Shown: piece by piece, positions 25,695-37,400 of the stretch
Numbering within the stretch: the stretch's first letter is position 1
Layout: every line of letters begins with the position of its first letter
NCBI GenBank assembly: GCA_902776365.1
Contig: CACYPU010000013.1
Coordinates: 1 to 41,667, forward strand
Length of the DNA: 41,667 nt
Reading direction: 5' to 3'
Source: an uncultured Bacteroidota bacterium
GTDB taxonomy: Bacteria > Bacteroidota > Bacteroidia > Bacteroidales > P3
Translations under genes and position numbers: made by a program
Notes under the pieces: generated by a model
Told to the model about the DNA's origin: nothing
Databases searched by the model: none
The model's input: only the letters and a program-made list of their open reading frames with translations

Positions 25695-26659
25695 TCAGTT
25701 TCGATATCATCGAGAATACCGAGATAATTCTTGTAGCGCTCGGCGCTTAGGAGGCCCTCATCGAGGGCCTCTTTTACTGCACAGCCCGGCTCGTGGCGAT
25801 GGGTGCAGTTGGCGAAGCGGCATTTCGGCAGCAGCGCGCGCATCTCGGGGAAGAAGTGCGAGAGCTCCTGCGCGTTGAAATCCACCATACCGAACTCCTT
25901 GATGCCGGGGGTGTCGATAAGAAAAGTTAAGAGTTTAGAGTTAAGAGTTAAGAGTTGTACGGGGAATATCTCGGCAAAGGTGGTGGTGTGTTTGCCTTTG
26001 AGGCTCCAGTCGGAGATGTCGCCCACCTTGAGGGCGAGGCCAGGGGAGAGGGCGTTGAGGAGGGCGCTCTTGCCCACGCCGCTGTGGCCGGAGAAGAGGA
26101 CGGTCTTGCCGGCGATGAGTTGCTTCACCTCGTCGAGGCTCGTGCCTTCGAGGGCCGAGATCTCGAGGACGGGATAACCGGCAGAGGTGTAGATGGCCTT
26201 CACCTCGTTGTGAATCTCCCAGAGCTCGTCGTCATAGAGGTCGACCTTGTTGAAGAGGATGCAGGCGGGGATGTGGTAGGCCTCGGCGGTGACCAGCAGG
26301 CGGTCGATGAAGCCCGTGGAGGTGCGTGGGAGGCCGAGGGTGGCCACGATGCACAGCAAATCGATGTTGGAGGCGATGACGTGCGTCTGCTTGGAGAGCT
26401 TGGTGGCGCGGCGGACGATGTAGTTCTTGCGGTCGGCGACATCGTGGATGACGCCGGTGCCGTCGTCCTGCATCTCGAAGAAGACGCGGTCGCCCACAGC
26501 CACGGGATTCGTCTGCTTGTTGCCCCGCAGTCGATAGTTGCCGCGCAGCCGGCAGTCGATGGTGGCCTGCGTAGCATCACTAGCCACTGACCACTGACTA
26601 CTGACCGCTAGCACCTTGTACCAGCTGCCTGTCGTTCTTATAACCAGTCCTTCTTCCAT
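25679..26659 (-). CDS. rsgA: Small ribosomal subunit biogenesis GTPase RsgA
   Basis: 326 residues from MEEGLVIRTTGSWYKVLAVS; the longer frame begins upstream of the -7 box at 26670-26677 and is excluded. An OB-fold covers residues 1-75. The circularly permuted GTPase follows with G4 LFNKVDL, G1 SGHSGVGKSALLN, switch HTTTFAE and G3 DTPGIKEFG. A C-terminal zinc finger (CRFANCTHRHEPGC) completes it. RsgA helps mature the 30S subunit. Two heptamer repeats have been taken into the protein in frame: one within the OB-fold (26577-26611) and one between the switch and DTPG (25925-25952), where it adds about nine residues (LLTLNSKLL). Confidence 0.95.
   Translation of the reverse strand: MEEGLVIRTTGSWYKVLAVSSQWSVASDATQATIDCRLRGNYRLRGNKQTNPVAVGDRVFFEMQDDGTGVIHDVADRKNYIVRRATKLSKQTHVIASNIDLLCIVATLGLPRTSTGFIDRLLVTAEAYHIPACILFNKVDLYDDELWEIHNEVKAIYTSAGYPVLEISALEGTSLDEVKQLIAGKTVLFSGHSGVGKSALLNALSPGLALKVGDISDWSLKGKHTTTFAEIFPVQLLTLNSKLLTFLIDTPGIKEFGMVDFNAQELSHFFPEMRALLPKCRFANCTHRHEPGCAVKEALDEGLLSAERYKNYLGILDDIETDYQRP
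25925..25952. repeat. 4 x 7-nt tandem repeat in the RsgA G domain
   Basis: AGTTAAG, AGTTTAG, AGTTAAG and AGTTAAG (forward strand), with a fifth partial unit. It is strikingly AT-rich within a GC-rich gene. Confidence 0.85.
26577..26611. repeat. 5 x 7-nt tandem repeat in the RsgA OB-fold
   Basis: TCACTAG, CCACTGA, CCACTGA, CTACTGA and CCGCTAG (forward strand), read on the reverse strand as a Ser/Val/Trp/Gln segment. Confidence 0.75.
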
Positions 26660-26669
26660 TTTTCGGCTG

Positions 26670-26677
26670 CAAAGATA
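26670..26677 (-). promoter_or_regulatory. -7 box of the rsgA promoter
   Basis: Reverse-strand TATCTTTGCAGCC, 11 bp before the ATG at 26659, so the leader is very short. Divergent from the glycosyltransferase promoter. Confidence 0.7.
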
Positions 26678-26707
26678 CAAAAAAAATATCAATTGCATTT
26701 TTTTTCG

Positions 26708-26715
26708 TATTTTTG
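26708..26715 (+). promoter_or_regulatory. -7 box of the glycosyltransferase promoter
   Basis: TATTTTTGCAC, with a leader of about 17-20 nt to the ATG at 26739. Confidence 0.65.
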
Positions 26716-26738
26716 CACTTTCAAACAAGCAAACAATC

Positions 26739-30925
<4,187 letters not shown>

Positions 30926-30929
30926 GTAA

Positions 30930-30957
30930 AAAATTCAATTTTCAATTCTCAATTCTC
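30930..30957. repeat. 4 x 7-nt tandem repeat between beta-galactosidase and the CNNM gene
   Basis: AAAATTC, AATTTTC, AATTCTC and AATTCTC, ending 10 bp before the -7 box of the next promoter and so covering its -33 region. Confidence 0.8.
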
Positions 30958-30967
30958 AATTTATTCG

Positions 30968-30975
30968 TATCTTTG
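30968..30975 (+). promoter_or_regulatory. -7 box of the CNNM-gene promoter
   Basis: TATCTTTGCACC. The short leader contains ATGACGAAATGA (30991-31002), a three-codon frame whose stop overlaps the CNNM ATG; this could couple translation. Confidence 0.7.
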
Positions 30976-30998
30976 CACCATATTTTAGTAATGACGAA

Positions 30999-32054
30999 AT
31001 GACCTTACTCATTATATTTCTGTTAGGTGCGATGTCGATATCGTTCCTCTGTTCCGTGTTGGAATCGGTATTGATGTCCACTCCACTCAGTTTTATCACC
31101 ATGCGCGAGGACGAGGGCTACAAGGCCGCCCCCCTGTTCAAGAAATACAAGCAGGACAACGCCCGCGCCATCGCCGCCATCCTGAGCCTCAACACGATAG
31201 CCAACACCATCGGCGCCGCCGGCGTGGGCTACCAAACCACCGAAGCCTTCGGCAACGAGTGGTTCGGTGTGGTTTCGGCCATCACCACCGTTCTGATACT
31301 GGTCTTCAGCGAGATTATCCCCAAAACCATCGGCACCTCCCAGTGGCGCCGCCTTATGGGCTTCACGGCCTACACCATCCGTTTCCTCATCTTCATCCTC
31401 TATCCCATCGTGGTGACCGTGCAGTGGTTCACGCGCCTCATCGCCAAGAAGGACGAGGAGGAGACCGTCGTCAGCCGCGAGGAAGTCGCCGCTATGGCCG
31501 ATATGGGTGAGGACGAGGGCGTTATCGACGAGGACGAAAACAAAATCATCCAGAACGTCATCAAGCTCAACGACATCAAAGCCTATAACGTGATGACCCC
31601 TCGTGTCGTCGCCGCCACAGCCCCCGAGAGCATGTCCCTCAAGGACTTCTACCGCAACGACGAATACTCCCATTTCTCGCGCATCCCCGTCTACGCCGAC
31701 GAGGAGGATTTCATCACCGGCTATGTCCTCCGTAGCGAAGCCCTCGAAGAGCTCGCCGAGGACCATTTCAAGAAGACCCTCGGTGAAATCAAGCGCCAGA
31801 TACCCCTCTACAACGAGGAGATGTCGGTAGCCGACATTTGGGACAGCCTGCTGAAGCACAAGGAGCAGATTGCCGGCATCATCGACGAATTCGGCTCCTT
31901 CCAGGGCATCATCACCCTCGAGGACATCATCGAGACCATCTTCGGCCTCGAGATCATCGACGAGAGCGACGAGGTCGCCGACATGCAGCAGTACGCCCGC
32001 GAGCGCTGGCAGAAGCGCCAGAGCCGCTTCAAAGAAATCAAACTCCCGGAATAA
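30999..32054 (+). CDS. CNNM/CBS-domain membrane protein (hemolysin III / CorC-like class)
   Basis: 351 residues. The N-terminal CNNM transmembrane domain (about 1-150) has segments LLIIFLLGAMSISFLCSVLE, IAAILSLNTIANTIGAAGVG, VVSAITTVLILVFSEIIPKT and IRFLIFILYPIVVTVQWFT. The SEIIPKT motif and the SVLES start are typical. Two CBS domains follow (YNVMTPRVVAAT; EQIAGIIDEFGSFQGIITLE DIIETIFG). The usual CorC/HlyC C-terminal domain is absent; the chain ends soon after the second CBS domain. Related proteins are linked to Mg2+ or other cation transport. It is transcribed from its own promoter, and its end meets a reverse-strand gene fragment. Confidence 0.92.
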   Translation: MTLLIIFLLGAMSISFLCSVLESVLMSTPLSFITMREDEGYKAAPLFKKYKQDNARAIAAILSLNTIANTIGAAGVGYQTTEAFGNEWFGVVSAITTVLILVFSEIIPKTIGTSQWRRLMGFTAYTIRFLIFILYPIVVTVQWFTRLIAKKDEEETVVSREEVAAMADMGEDEGVIDEDENKIIQNVIKLNDIKAYNVMTPRVVAATAPESMSLKDFYRNDEYSHFSRIPVYADEEDFITGYVLRSEALEELAEDHFKKTLGEIKRQIPLYNEEMSVADIWDSLLKHKEQIAGIIDEFGSFQGIITLEDIIETIFGLEIIDESDEVADMQQYARERWQKRQSRFKEIKLPE

Positions 32055-32326
32055 ACGTTCATTTGTTCCTCTAGGTTAATTGCCTGCCGAATTGCGCCGC
32101 AAAGTAGAGTTGCTGCCCGCCTCCGACTTCGGTCGATAGAAGATATGTAGTCATTTTTTGCGAGTTCCTGATACAGCATCTGTCCCTTTACGGAGTAGGT
32201 ATTTCTGGCGGGGATGGCGGGCTTGACGGGTAGCTCGCTGATGACGGTACCCGTGCGGGTCTGACGGTAGAGGAGCTGGCCTACCTTACCACTGATTTTA
32301 GTGTTTGCTCCAAAGATTTTTCCCAT
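32055..32326 (-). pseudogene. Fragment of a DUF6266-like gene
   Basis: From the ATG at 32326 the frame reads MGKIFGANTKISGKVGQLLY, then RQTRTGTVISELP, the typical beginning of DUF6266-like proteins (Gly-rich start, KVGQLLYRQ, Arg/Pro-rich segment). After about 45 residues the resemblance fades, and the open frame runs into the CNNM gene on the opposite strand, whereas full-length members are around 200 residues. So the gene is probably truncated. Its promoter (-7 box at 32426-32433) seems intact. Similar genes accompany mobile DNA in Bacteroidales. Confidence 0.55.
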
Positions 32327-32425
32327 CGTTTGTTCCTTTCTTTGTTAAAGGGTTTGACTTTTGGTTACTCGTCTTCTTGGCGTGGCTCAGTATGTGCACC
32401 TACCGGCTGGCTTTGAAAGACGGTG

Positions 32426-32433
32426 CAAAAGTA
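32426..32433 (-). promoter_or_regulatory. -7 box for the DUF6266-like fragment
   Basis: Reverse-strand TACTTTTGCACCGTC, leader about 95 nt. The sequence GAAAGACGGTGC(A/G)AAAA around it recurs before the DUF4248 gene at 34241-34255. Confidence 0.55.
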
Positions 32434-32727
32434 CAGGGGTGGCAAAAAACGGAATCGGGCTTTGTCAGCTTCCGGTGGGCGTCAGGGGTGCGTTACGGGG
32501 GGGGTCGGGGTGGGATTGTCGCGATAAAAGGGAGGGGGGAAGAAGCGCAAAAAGAGGAAATGAGAGGTGGGAAACAAGTTTTTTTAACATACGTTCGGGT
32601 GGGGAAAATGACAACTTAAACCCATTTAATTGCATTAAAATATATAATTTACACCCCTTTGTTGTAATTTAACACAACCACAACACATTATAATTCAATC
32701 ATATAAAAACAAAATCAATAGATATAG

Positions 32728-32757
32728 TTGTGGATTGAGAAAAAAGTTGTATCTTTG
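32728..32757 (+). promoter_or_regulatory. Promoter of the DUF5678-like / retropepsin pair
   Basis: TTG at 32728-32730, exactly 19 bp, TATCTTTG at 32750-32757, followed by a leader of about 20 nt. Confidence 0.8.
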
Positions 32758-32784
32758 CATCGGCATAAAGTACACCTTTAAGAC

Positions 32785-33048
32785 ATGTTAGACAAAGAAT
32801 TTCAATATTATCTCCAACATCAGAACGAGCTTGTCGCACGTTATAATAACCGCTATCTGGTTATCCACGAGCAGCAAGTTGTAGGTGACTATGACACCTT
32901 CGCAGAAGCCGTCACGGAGGCACAAAAACAATTCCGGCCCGGAACATTCATTGTGCAGCGTTGCTCTGAAGGTCCCAAGGACTACACATTTAGCTACCAT
33001 TCAAGAGTGAGAATTCCCCATGCAGCAGTTCAAAGCATTCACTGTTGA
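32785..33048 (+). CDS. Small DUF5678-like protein
   Basis: 87 residues: [40 protein letters not shown], then [20 protein letters not shown]. The pattern (a helix with EYYLxNQxELVxxYN, then a short strand with VIxxxxVxGxYDT, then a helix and GTFxxQxC) matches DUF5678-type small proteins, function unknown. No signal peptide, so cytoplasmic. Its 3' end overlaps the retropepsin gene by 29 nt, which implies coupled translation and a shared task. The DNA is AT-rich compared with genes further left. Confidence 0.75.
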   Translation: MLDKEFQYYLQHQNELVARYNNRYLVIHEQQVVGDYDTFAEAVTEAQKQFRPGTFIVQRCSEGPKDYTFSYHSRVRIPHAAVQSIHC

Positions 33049-33583
33049 ATATTCTGGCACAGCCAGTTCTCTTCAAACTCAATGTGGCGTTTGTCCAGGT
33101 GTCGCTATCGAAGCTCTTGCTGCAGGAGAAAAGCATCCTGAAGTAAAAACTGTAGAGGCGATTTGGGACACCGGAGCAGAAGTTTCGTCAATCTCAACCC
33201 GCGTTGCATCAGAAATGGGATTGGTGTCGCTTGGGAAAGCGCACAACAGTACGGCTGCGGGATTTGTTGAAGTTGATGTCTTTGCAGTTAATATACTACT
33301 CCCCAATGGAGTCAATTTTGCCATGGTGCCAGTTACAGGAAACGACCTCGGTGATGTAGATATGCTTATTGGCATGGATATTATATCCAAGGGTGATTTC
33401 TCCGTTACCAATGTTGATGGCAAAACGACTTTCTCTTTCCGCATTCCGTCCATGGAACGCATTGATTATGTTAAAGAGGCCACGCCCAAGCCAATAGTTA
33501 AAGCCAAGGAGCCAGGACGGAACGACCCTTGCCCCTGCGGAAGTGGATTGAAATACAAAAAATGCTGTGGGAAGAATAGTTGA
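33020..33583 (+). CDS. Retropepsin-like aspartic protease with C-terminal SEC-C motif
   Basis: 187 residues. A clan AA aspartic protease domain at about 1-145 has the complete catalytic motif [13 protein letters not shown] (D-T-G), then [21 protein letters not shown] and the second core motif [16 protein letters not shown]. The fold would work as a homodimer, as in retroviral proteases. The tail [20 protein letters not shown] is a SEC-C zinc-binding motif like that at the end of SecA, which can hold proteins on ribosomes or SecB. The substrate is unknown. It overlaps the DUF5678-like gene by 29 nt; a terminator follows its stop. Confidence 0.88.
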   Translation: MQQFKAFTVEYSGTASSLQTQCGVCPGVAIEALAAGEKHPEVKTVEAIWDTGAEVSSISTRVASEMGLVSLGKAHNSTAAGFVEVDVFAVNILLPNGVNFAMVPVTGNDLGDVDMLIGMDIISKGDFSVTNVDGKTTFSFRIPSMERIDYVKEATPKPIVKAKEPGRNDPCPCGSGLKYKKCCGKNS

Positions 33584-33596
33584 TTTGATACTGAAG

Positions 33597-33641
33597 AAAA
33601 ACACCGAGGGCGAGGTGATCATCTCGCCCTCAGGTGTTTTT
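33597..33641 (+). terminator. Intrinsic terminator after the retropepsin gene
   Basis: A long stem (AAAAACACC, GAGGGCGAG / CTCGCCCTC, GGTGTTTTT) is active in both directions. The core GAGGGCGAG recurs in the terminator at 33924-33965. Confidence 0.9.
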
Positions 33642-33821
33642 AATGGTTAGAGTTCCTCGCTGCCAATAATTTGATTCTGCGGTGCTGACTCGCGGGCTTA
33701 AATAAACTCATAGGTGCTCGCGACCTACGGTTCGGTTCACTTTCGGGGTTCCATCAGTACTCTTGCCGATGGTTTTCCTAATGCTTTCTATTACAATTAT
33801 ATTCCCATTCCTTGTACTCAC
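33640..33821 (-). pseudogene. Probable transposase remnant in two frames
   Basis: On the reverse strand 33821-33708 reads STRNGNIIVIESIRKTIGKS and TPKVNRTVGREHL then TGA, resembling the N-terminus of IS1634-type transposases (short strand pair, VESIR, then a KxxxxRTVG segment). Overlapping in another frame, 33711-33640 reads MSLFKPASQHRRIKLLAARN, SNH, stop, which looks like a transposase C-terminus. This would be an insertion sequence that lost its middle. Terminal inverted repeats were not found. Identification is by eye and uncertain. Confidence 0.4.
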
Positions 33822-33923
33822 AAATTTTGCAAAAAAATGTGAGTATTTTCGACTGCAAAGACAGGAATATTTTTCAAGATGGTAAATTTTTTTTAATTTT
33901 GGTGGCGGTTTAATTCTATGATT

Positions 33924-33965
33924 AAAATCCGAGGGCGAGGCCGGGAGGTCTCGCCCTCGGATTTT
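33924..33965. terminator. Intrinsic terminator downstream of the first DUF4248 gene
   Basis: The stem AAAATCCGAGGGCGAG pairs with CTCGCCCTCGGATTTT around a 10-nt loop. It ends 22 bp from the reverse-strand DUF4248 stop at 33987 and shares its inner stem with the terminator at 33597-33641. Confidence 0.85.
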
Positions 33966-33986
33966 TAATGTTTTGGGGAGATTACT

Positions 33987-34193
33987 TTAGGGTTCGCCGA
34001 GGAAGGAGAAGAGGATTTGGAGTTGGCGGGGGGAGAGGCGTTTTTGGGCGGGGCGGTAGCCGGTGGGACGGAGGGCGTCGAGGAGGCCGGGGGTGAGGTT
34101 GATTTCACGGGCGAGGAGGCGGCTCGCGGTTTTCTTGCTACAGCCGTCAAAATAGGTCATAGCCAAATCTTGCTTGAATTGATATATTGCCAT
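33987..34193 (-). CDS. DUF4248 family protein, copy 1
   Basis: 68 residues from MAIYQFKQDLAMTYFDGCSK at 34193; an upstream in-frame ATG (34286) lies upstream of the -7 box at 34250-34257 and is not used. The sequence shows the small helical pattern of DUF4248 (KFKxxLAxxYFxxxxxxxAxRxLxxEI, GYRPAQKRLSPRQLQ, LGEP). Function unknown; family members are frequent in Bacteroidales mobile regions and have a helix-turn-helix-like look. A paralogue lies at 40115-40315. The gene ends at a strong hairpin terminator. Confidence 0.8.
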   Translation of the reverse strand: MAIYQFKQDLAMTYFDGCSKKTASRLLAREINLTPGLLDALRPTGYRPAQKRLSPRQLQILFSFLGEP

Positions 34194-34249
34194 ACATTTT
34201 TTCTTTTGAGGTTTTACAATTTGTTTACTTTGACTTTCGAAAGACGGTG

Positions 34250-34257
34250 CGAAAATA
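34250..34257 (-). promoter_or_regulatory. Weak -7 box for DUF4248 copy 1
   Basis: Reverse-strand TATTTTCGCACCGTC differs by one base from the consensus. The flanking sequence is shared with the DUF6266-like promoter at 32426-32433. Confidence 0.45.
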
Positions 34258-34295
34258 GAATAAACCTCAAAAGTGGGGTATGGCATTGTCCTCTT

Positions 34296-34329
34296 TCTAT
34301 ACTGATAATGGACCCAATCTATACTGATA
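34296..34329. repeat. Direct repeat of 12 nt, 22 bp apart
   Basis: TCTATACTGATA occurs at 34296-34307 and 34318-34329, two helical turns apart. A forward 40-codon frame (ATG 34308 to TAG 34430) starts between the copies (MDPIYTDTILLEKLGKSVFY) and ends inside the terminator stem; it might be a small gene, but no promoter supports it. Confidence 0.5.
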
Positions 34330-34402
34330 CTATCCTCTTGGAGAAGCTGGGGAAAAGTGTGTTTTATAGTGGCAAAGAGGCCGATTTGAGAAAAATTGGC
34401 AA

Positions 34403-34442
34403 TAAAAAAAGCGAAGCCCCTCCGTGTTAGGGAGAGGCTTCG
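34403..34442 (-). terminator. Terminator of the LRR-protein operon
   Basis: The stem CGAAGCC-CTCC / GGAG-GGCTTCG, with seven A on the forward strand to its left, gives a U-run for the reverse transcript that ends 25 bp upstream at 34467. Confidence 0.85.
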
Positions 34443-34466
34443 GGTAAAGCAGTGTAAAAGTGCGGA

Positions 34467-37400
34467 TTATTTCACCACAACCACCTTTTGCGTTGGCAAG
34501 GTGCCTATTTTGACGAGGTATACACCAGATGCTGGAACATCGAAGCGAGTCTTGCGACCGCCATCCACCTTACGTCCGACAATGTCGTAAATGCTGATTT
34601 CGTCTTTTTGATTGGTCTCAACTACAATCTGACCACCGAGTATATAGACCTTGACAGCATCTGCAATCACATCGTCTATGCTTTGTGTCGCTACGAAATA
34701 GGCTATATAGGTAGCATCTGACGTTACTGTTATTGTTCTTGGATTTAAAGTGTTTCCATCGTCCCAACGGTCAAATAAATAACCGTCGAATGGAACAGCT
34801 GTAAGTGTGGCTTCTTCTCCCACCCCGTATGGACCACCACCTGTCACGGTACCCATTGACGGATCGGCACTTGTAGCAGTAATGTTGTATATCGAACCCT
34901 CTTCTATAAACATTGCTGTCAGTTCTATATCAGTCGTTACTGCAAAAGTGTAAGGGTTATATGTCGAACCGTTACTCCACTGCACAAACCTGTAACCGCT
35001 ATAGGCTGTCGCTGTCACTGTACATGGGGAACCGTACTCATACTCACCACCACCATCAACACATCCATGTAGTATGTCATTAGTTGCGACACTTACGGTA
35101 TGCGTATCAATAGCAAAAATTGCCATTAATGTAGCATTATTGACTACTACATATTCCCTTGGATTATCTGTATTGCCATCATCCCACCGCACAAAATGAT
35201 AATGTTCACTTGCACTCGCAATAATTGTAACTGTGTCTAAATAATCGAATACGCCACCATTGCTGACACTACCCTGTGTTTCATCATTGCTCTGCACAGT
35301 CAACGCATATTGATTCTTTGCAAACAGGGCCACAAACGAGGTGTCTTGAGTCAAACATACCATACGAGGATTGTTTGTGTCGCCATCGTTCCAAGAGGAG
35401 AAATGATAACCATAATTGGAGGTCGCCGACAATGAAACGCTATCAAGATATTCCACTGTGTCGCTACCCGTGACATACCCCATTGTTTCATTATCTGATA
35501 TGCCAATAACACTATACCAATTTTTCGTAAAGTAAGCTGTGAGTAGGGTGTCTCGCATCAAGGTGATAACACGCGGATTGGTCGTGTCGCCGTCATTCCA
35601 ATGCAAGAAATGGTATCCATAGTTGGCTGTGGCTGCAATGCTCACAGTGTCGAGATATTCTGTTGTTGTGCTACCCACCACATTGCCTTGTATTGTGTCG
35701 GCACTAACGACAGTCACATTGTAGGAATTCTTTGCATACAAAGCGGTAAACACAGTGTCCTGTGTCAAGGTTATTGTTCGTGGATTAGTAGTGTCACCAT
35801 CATTCCAAACGGTGAAGTGGTAGCCGTAGTTAGCCGTGGCGGTGATTGTCTGTTCTGATAAATAGTTGTATAAACCTCCACCATCAACCGAACCATGAAT
35901 ATTGGTATCCACATTGAGGATAATGGAGTATTGGTTATAATCAAAATAGGCGGTAAACAAACTGTCCTTTGTTGCCTCAATGGTGCGTGGATTGGAGGTG
36001 TCGCCATCATTCCACGTTGTGAAATTATAACCATAGTTTGGTATAGCTGTTATCGTCACACTGTCAAGATATTCCGTCGAGGTGCTACCTGTTACAATTC
36101 CTCTGATTGTGTCGTTAGGTATAGCCGTGATGGTATAGGTGTTCTTTGCAAACAAGGCAGTAAATGAAGTGTCTTGTGTCAGCATAAAGACACGCGGGTT
36201 ATTAGTGTCACCATCATTCCAAGCGGTGAAGTGATAGCCATAGTTGGCCGTGGCAGAAATATTACAATTGTTTTGATATTCATATATTCCAGCACCTGCT
36301 ACGCTGCCATGAATAGAGGAATCCACCGACAAAGTCATACTGTAATAATTCTTGGAAAACAAGGCTGTAAAAGTAGTATCCTGTGTCAGAATAATAAAAC
36401 GTGGATTGCTTGTATCACCATCGTTCCATTGTGAGAAATGATAGCCATAGTTTGCGGTAGCGAAAAAGTTTATTGTATCAAGATATTTTGCTGTTGTATC
36501 ACCAGTTACACTACCTTGTATAATGTCAGCACTAGCAAGGGTAATATTGTATGTGTTTGGAACGAACACAGCAATAAATGAAGTATCCTGTGTGAGCGTT
36601 ATTGTTCTTGGGTTGTTTGTGTCGCCATCATTCCAATACCCAAAATGATACCCATAGTTTGCAATAGCAGTAATGGTGCACTCCGATTGGTAATTAAAAA
36701 TGTTACCACCGATGCATGTTCCGTTAAGAGATGTATTGGGCTGTACAGAAAGACTGTACTGGTTGGGTTCGAAAACGGCTGTCATTGTGATATTATTTGT
36801 TGCGACAACCTGTCGTGGATTTTCCGTACGGTTATCACTCCATTTTACAAAATGGTAGCCATAATTTGATATTGCTGTTAAGGTGACCGTGTCAAGGTAA
36901 TTAACCGTACCACCGCCCACGATGGATCCTCTAATAGAGTCATTGGCGACCACAACAACCGAATATTGGTTTTTGGAAAAAAATGCCGTAACAATACTAT
37001 CCCCAACAAGATGTAGAGTGTCAATACTTGCCACACTTCCATTGCTCCAGTTATCAAAGTGGTAACCATAGTATGATGTAGCTCTGACGATTGCTGTAGA
37101 ATCACAGTTTACGTCATGACCTCTTTGAGATACTATAGTTACATAACCATAAGATGGATTACTATTTAGGACGTCTATTGAGAAATTCACAATAGGTTCT
37201 TGCAGCGCACTCCTGTAGTTTGAAAACAATGGAGATCCTCCACACCATCCGGAACCATTGTAGTATGAATTATAGCTACCACAAGGAATGAGAATAATAC
37301 GTCCATATGCATTGTTATCAAAACAAGAGCCTTCAATACTTGGCGCAACTTCGGATCCCATTTGTATGGTGTCTAAACTAGTACAATATTCAAAAGCAGA

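Larger units (their letters stand above)
32327..32784. other. Intergenic region at the left edge of the AT-rich island
   Basis: The left part has a reverse promoter and a G-rich stretch (32495-32560). From about 32620 base composition switches to AT-rich and stays so. Positions 32442-32459 (GCAAAAAACGGAATCGGG) recur with one change at 40434-40451, on the far side of the island. No gene was found. Confidence 0.5.

Noticed and set aside
31808-32054. Continuation of the DUF6266-like frame into the CNNM gene
   Set aside because: The CNNM/CBS coding sequence is intact on the other strand and the extension has no family similarity; I limited the fragment to the gap.
34017-34430. Forward frame opposite DUF4248 copy 1
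   Set aside because: Its first part is a Gly/Glu-rich shadow; only the last 40 codons after the ATG at 34308 look protein-like, and these are noted only in the direct-repeat entry.
34467-37200. Regularly spaced repeats considered as a CRISPR array
   Set aside because: The period of about 207 nt corresponds to 69-residue protein repeats in an open frame; there are no short identical repeats with unique spacers.
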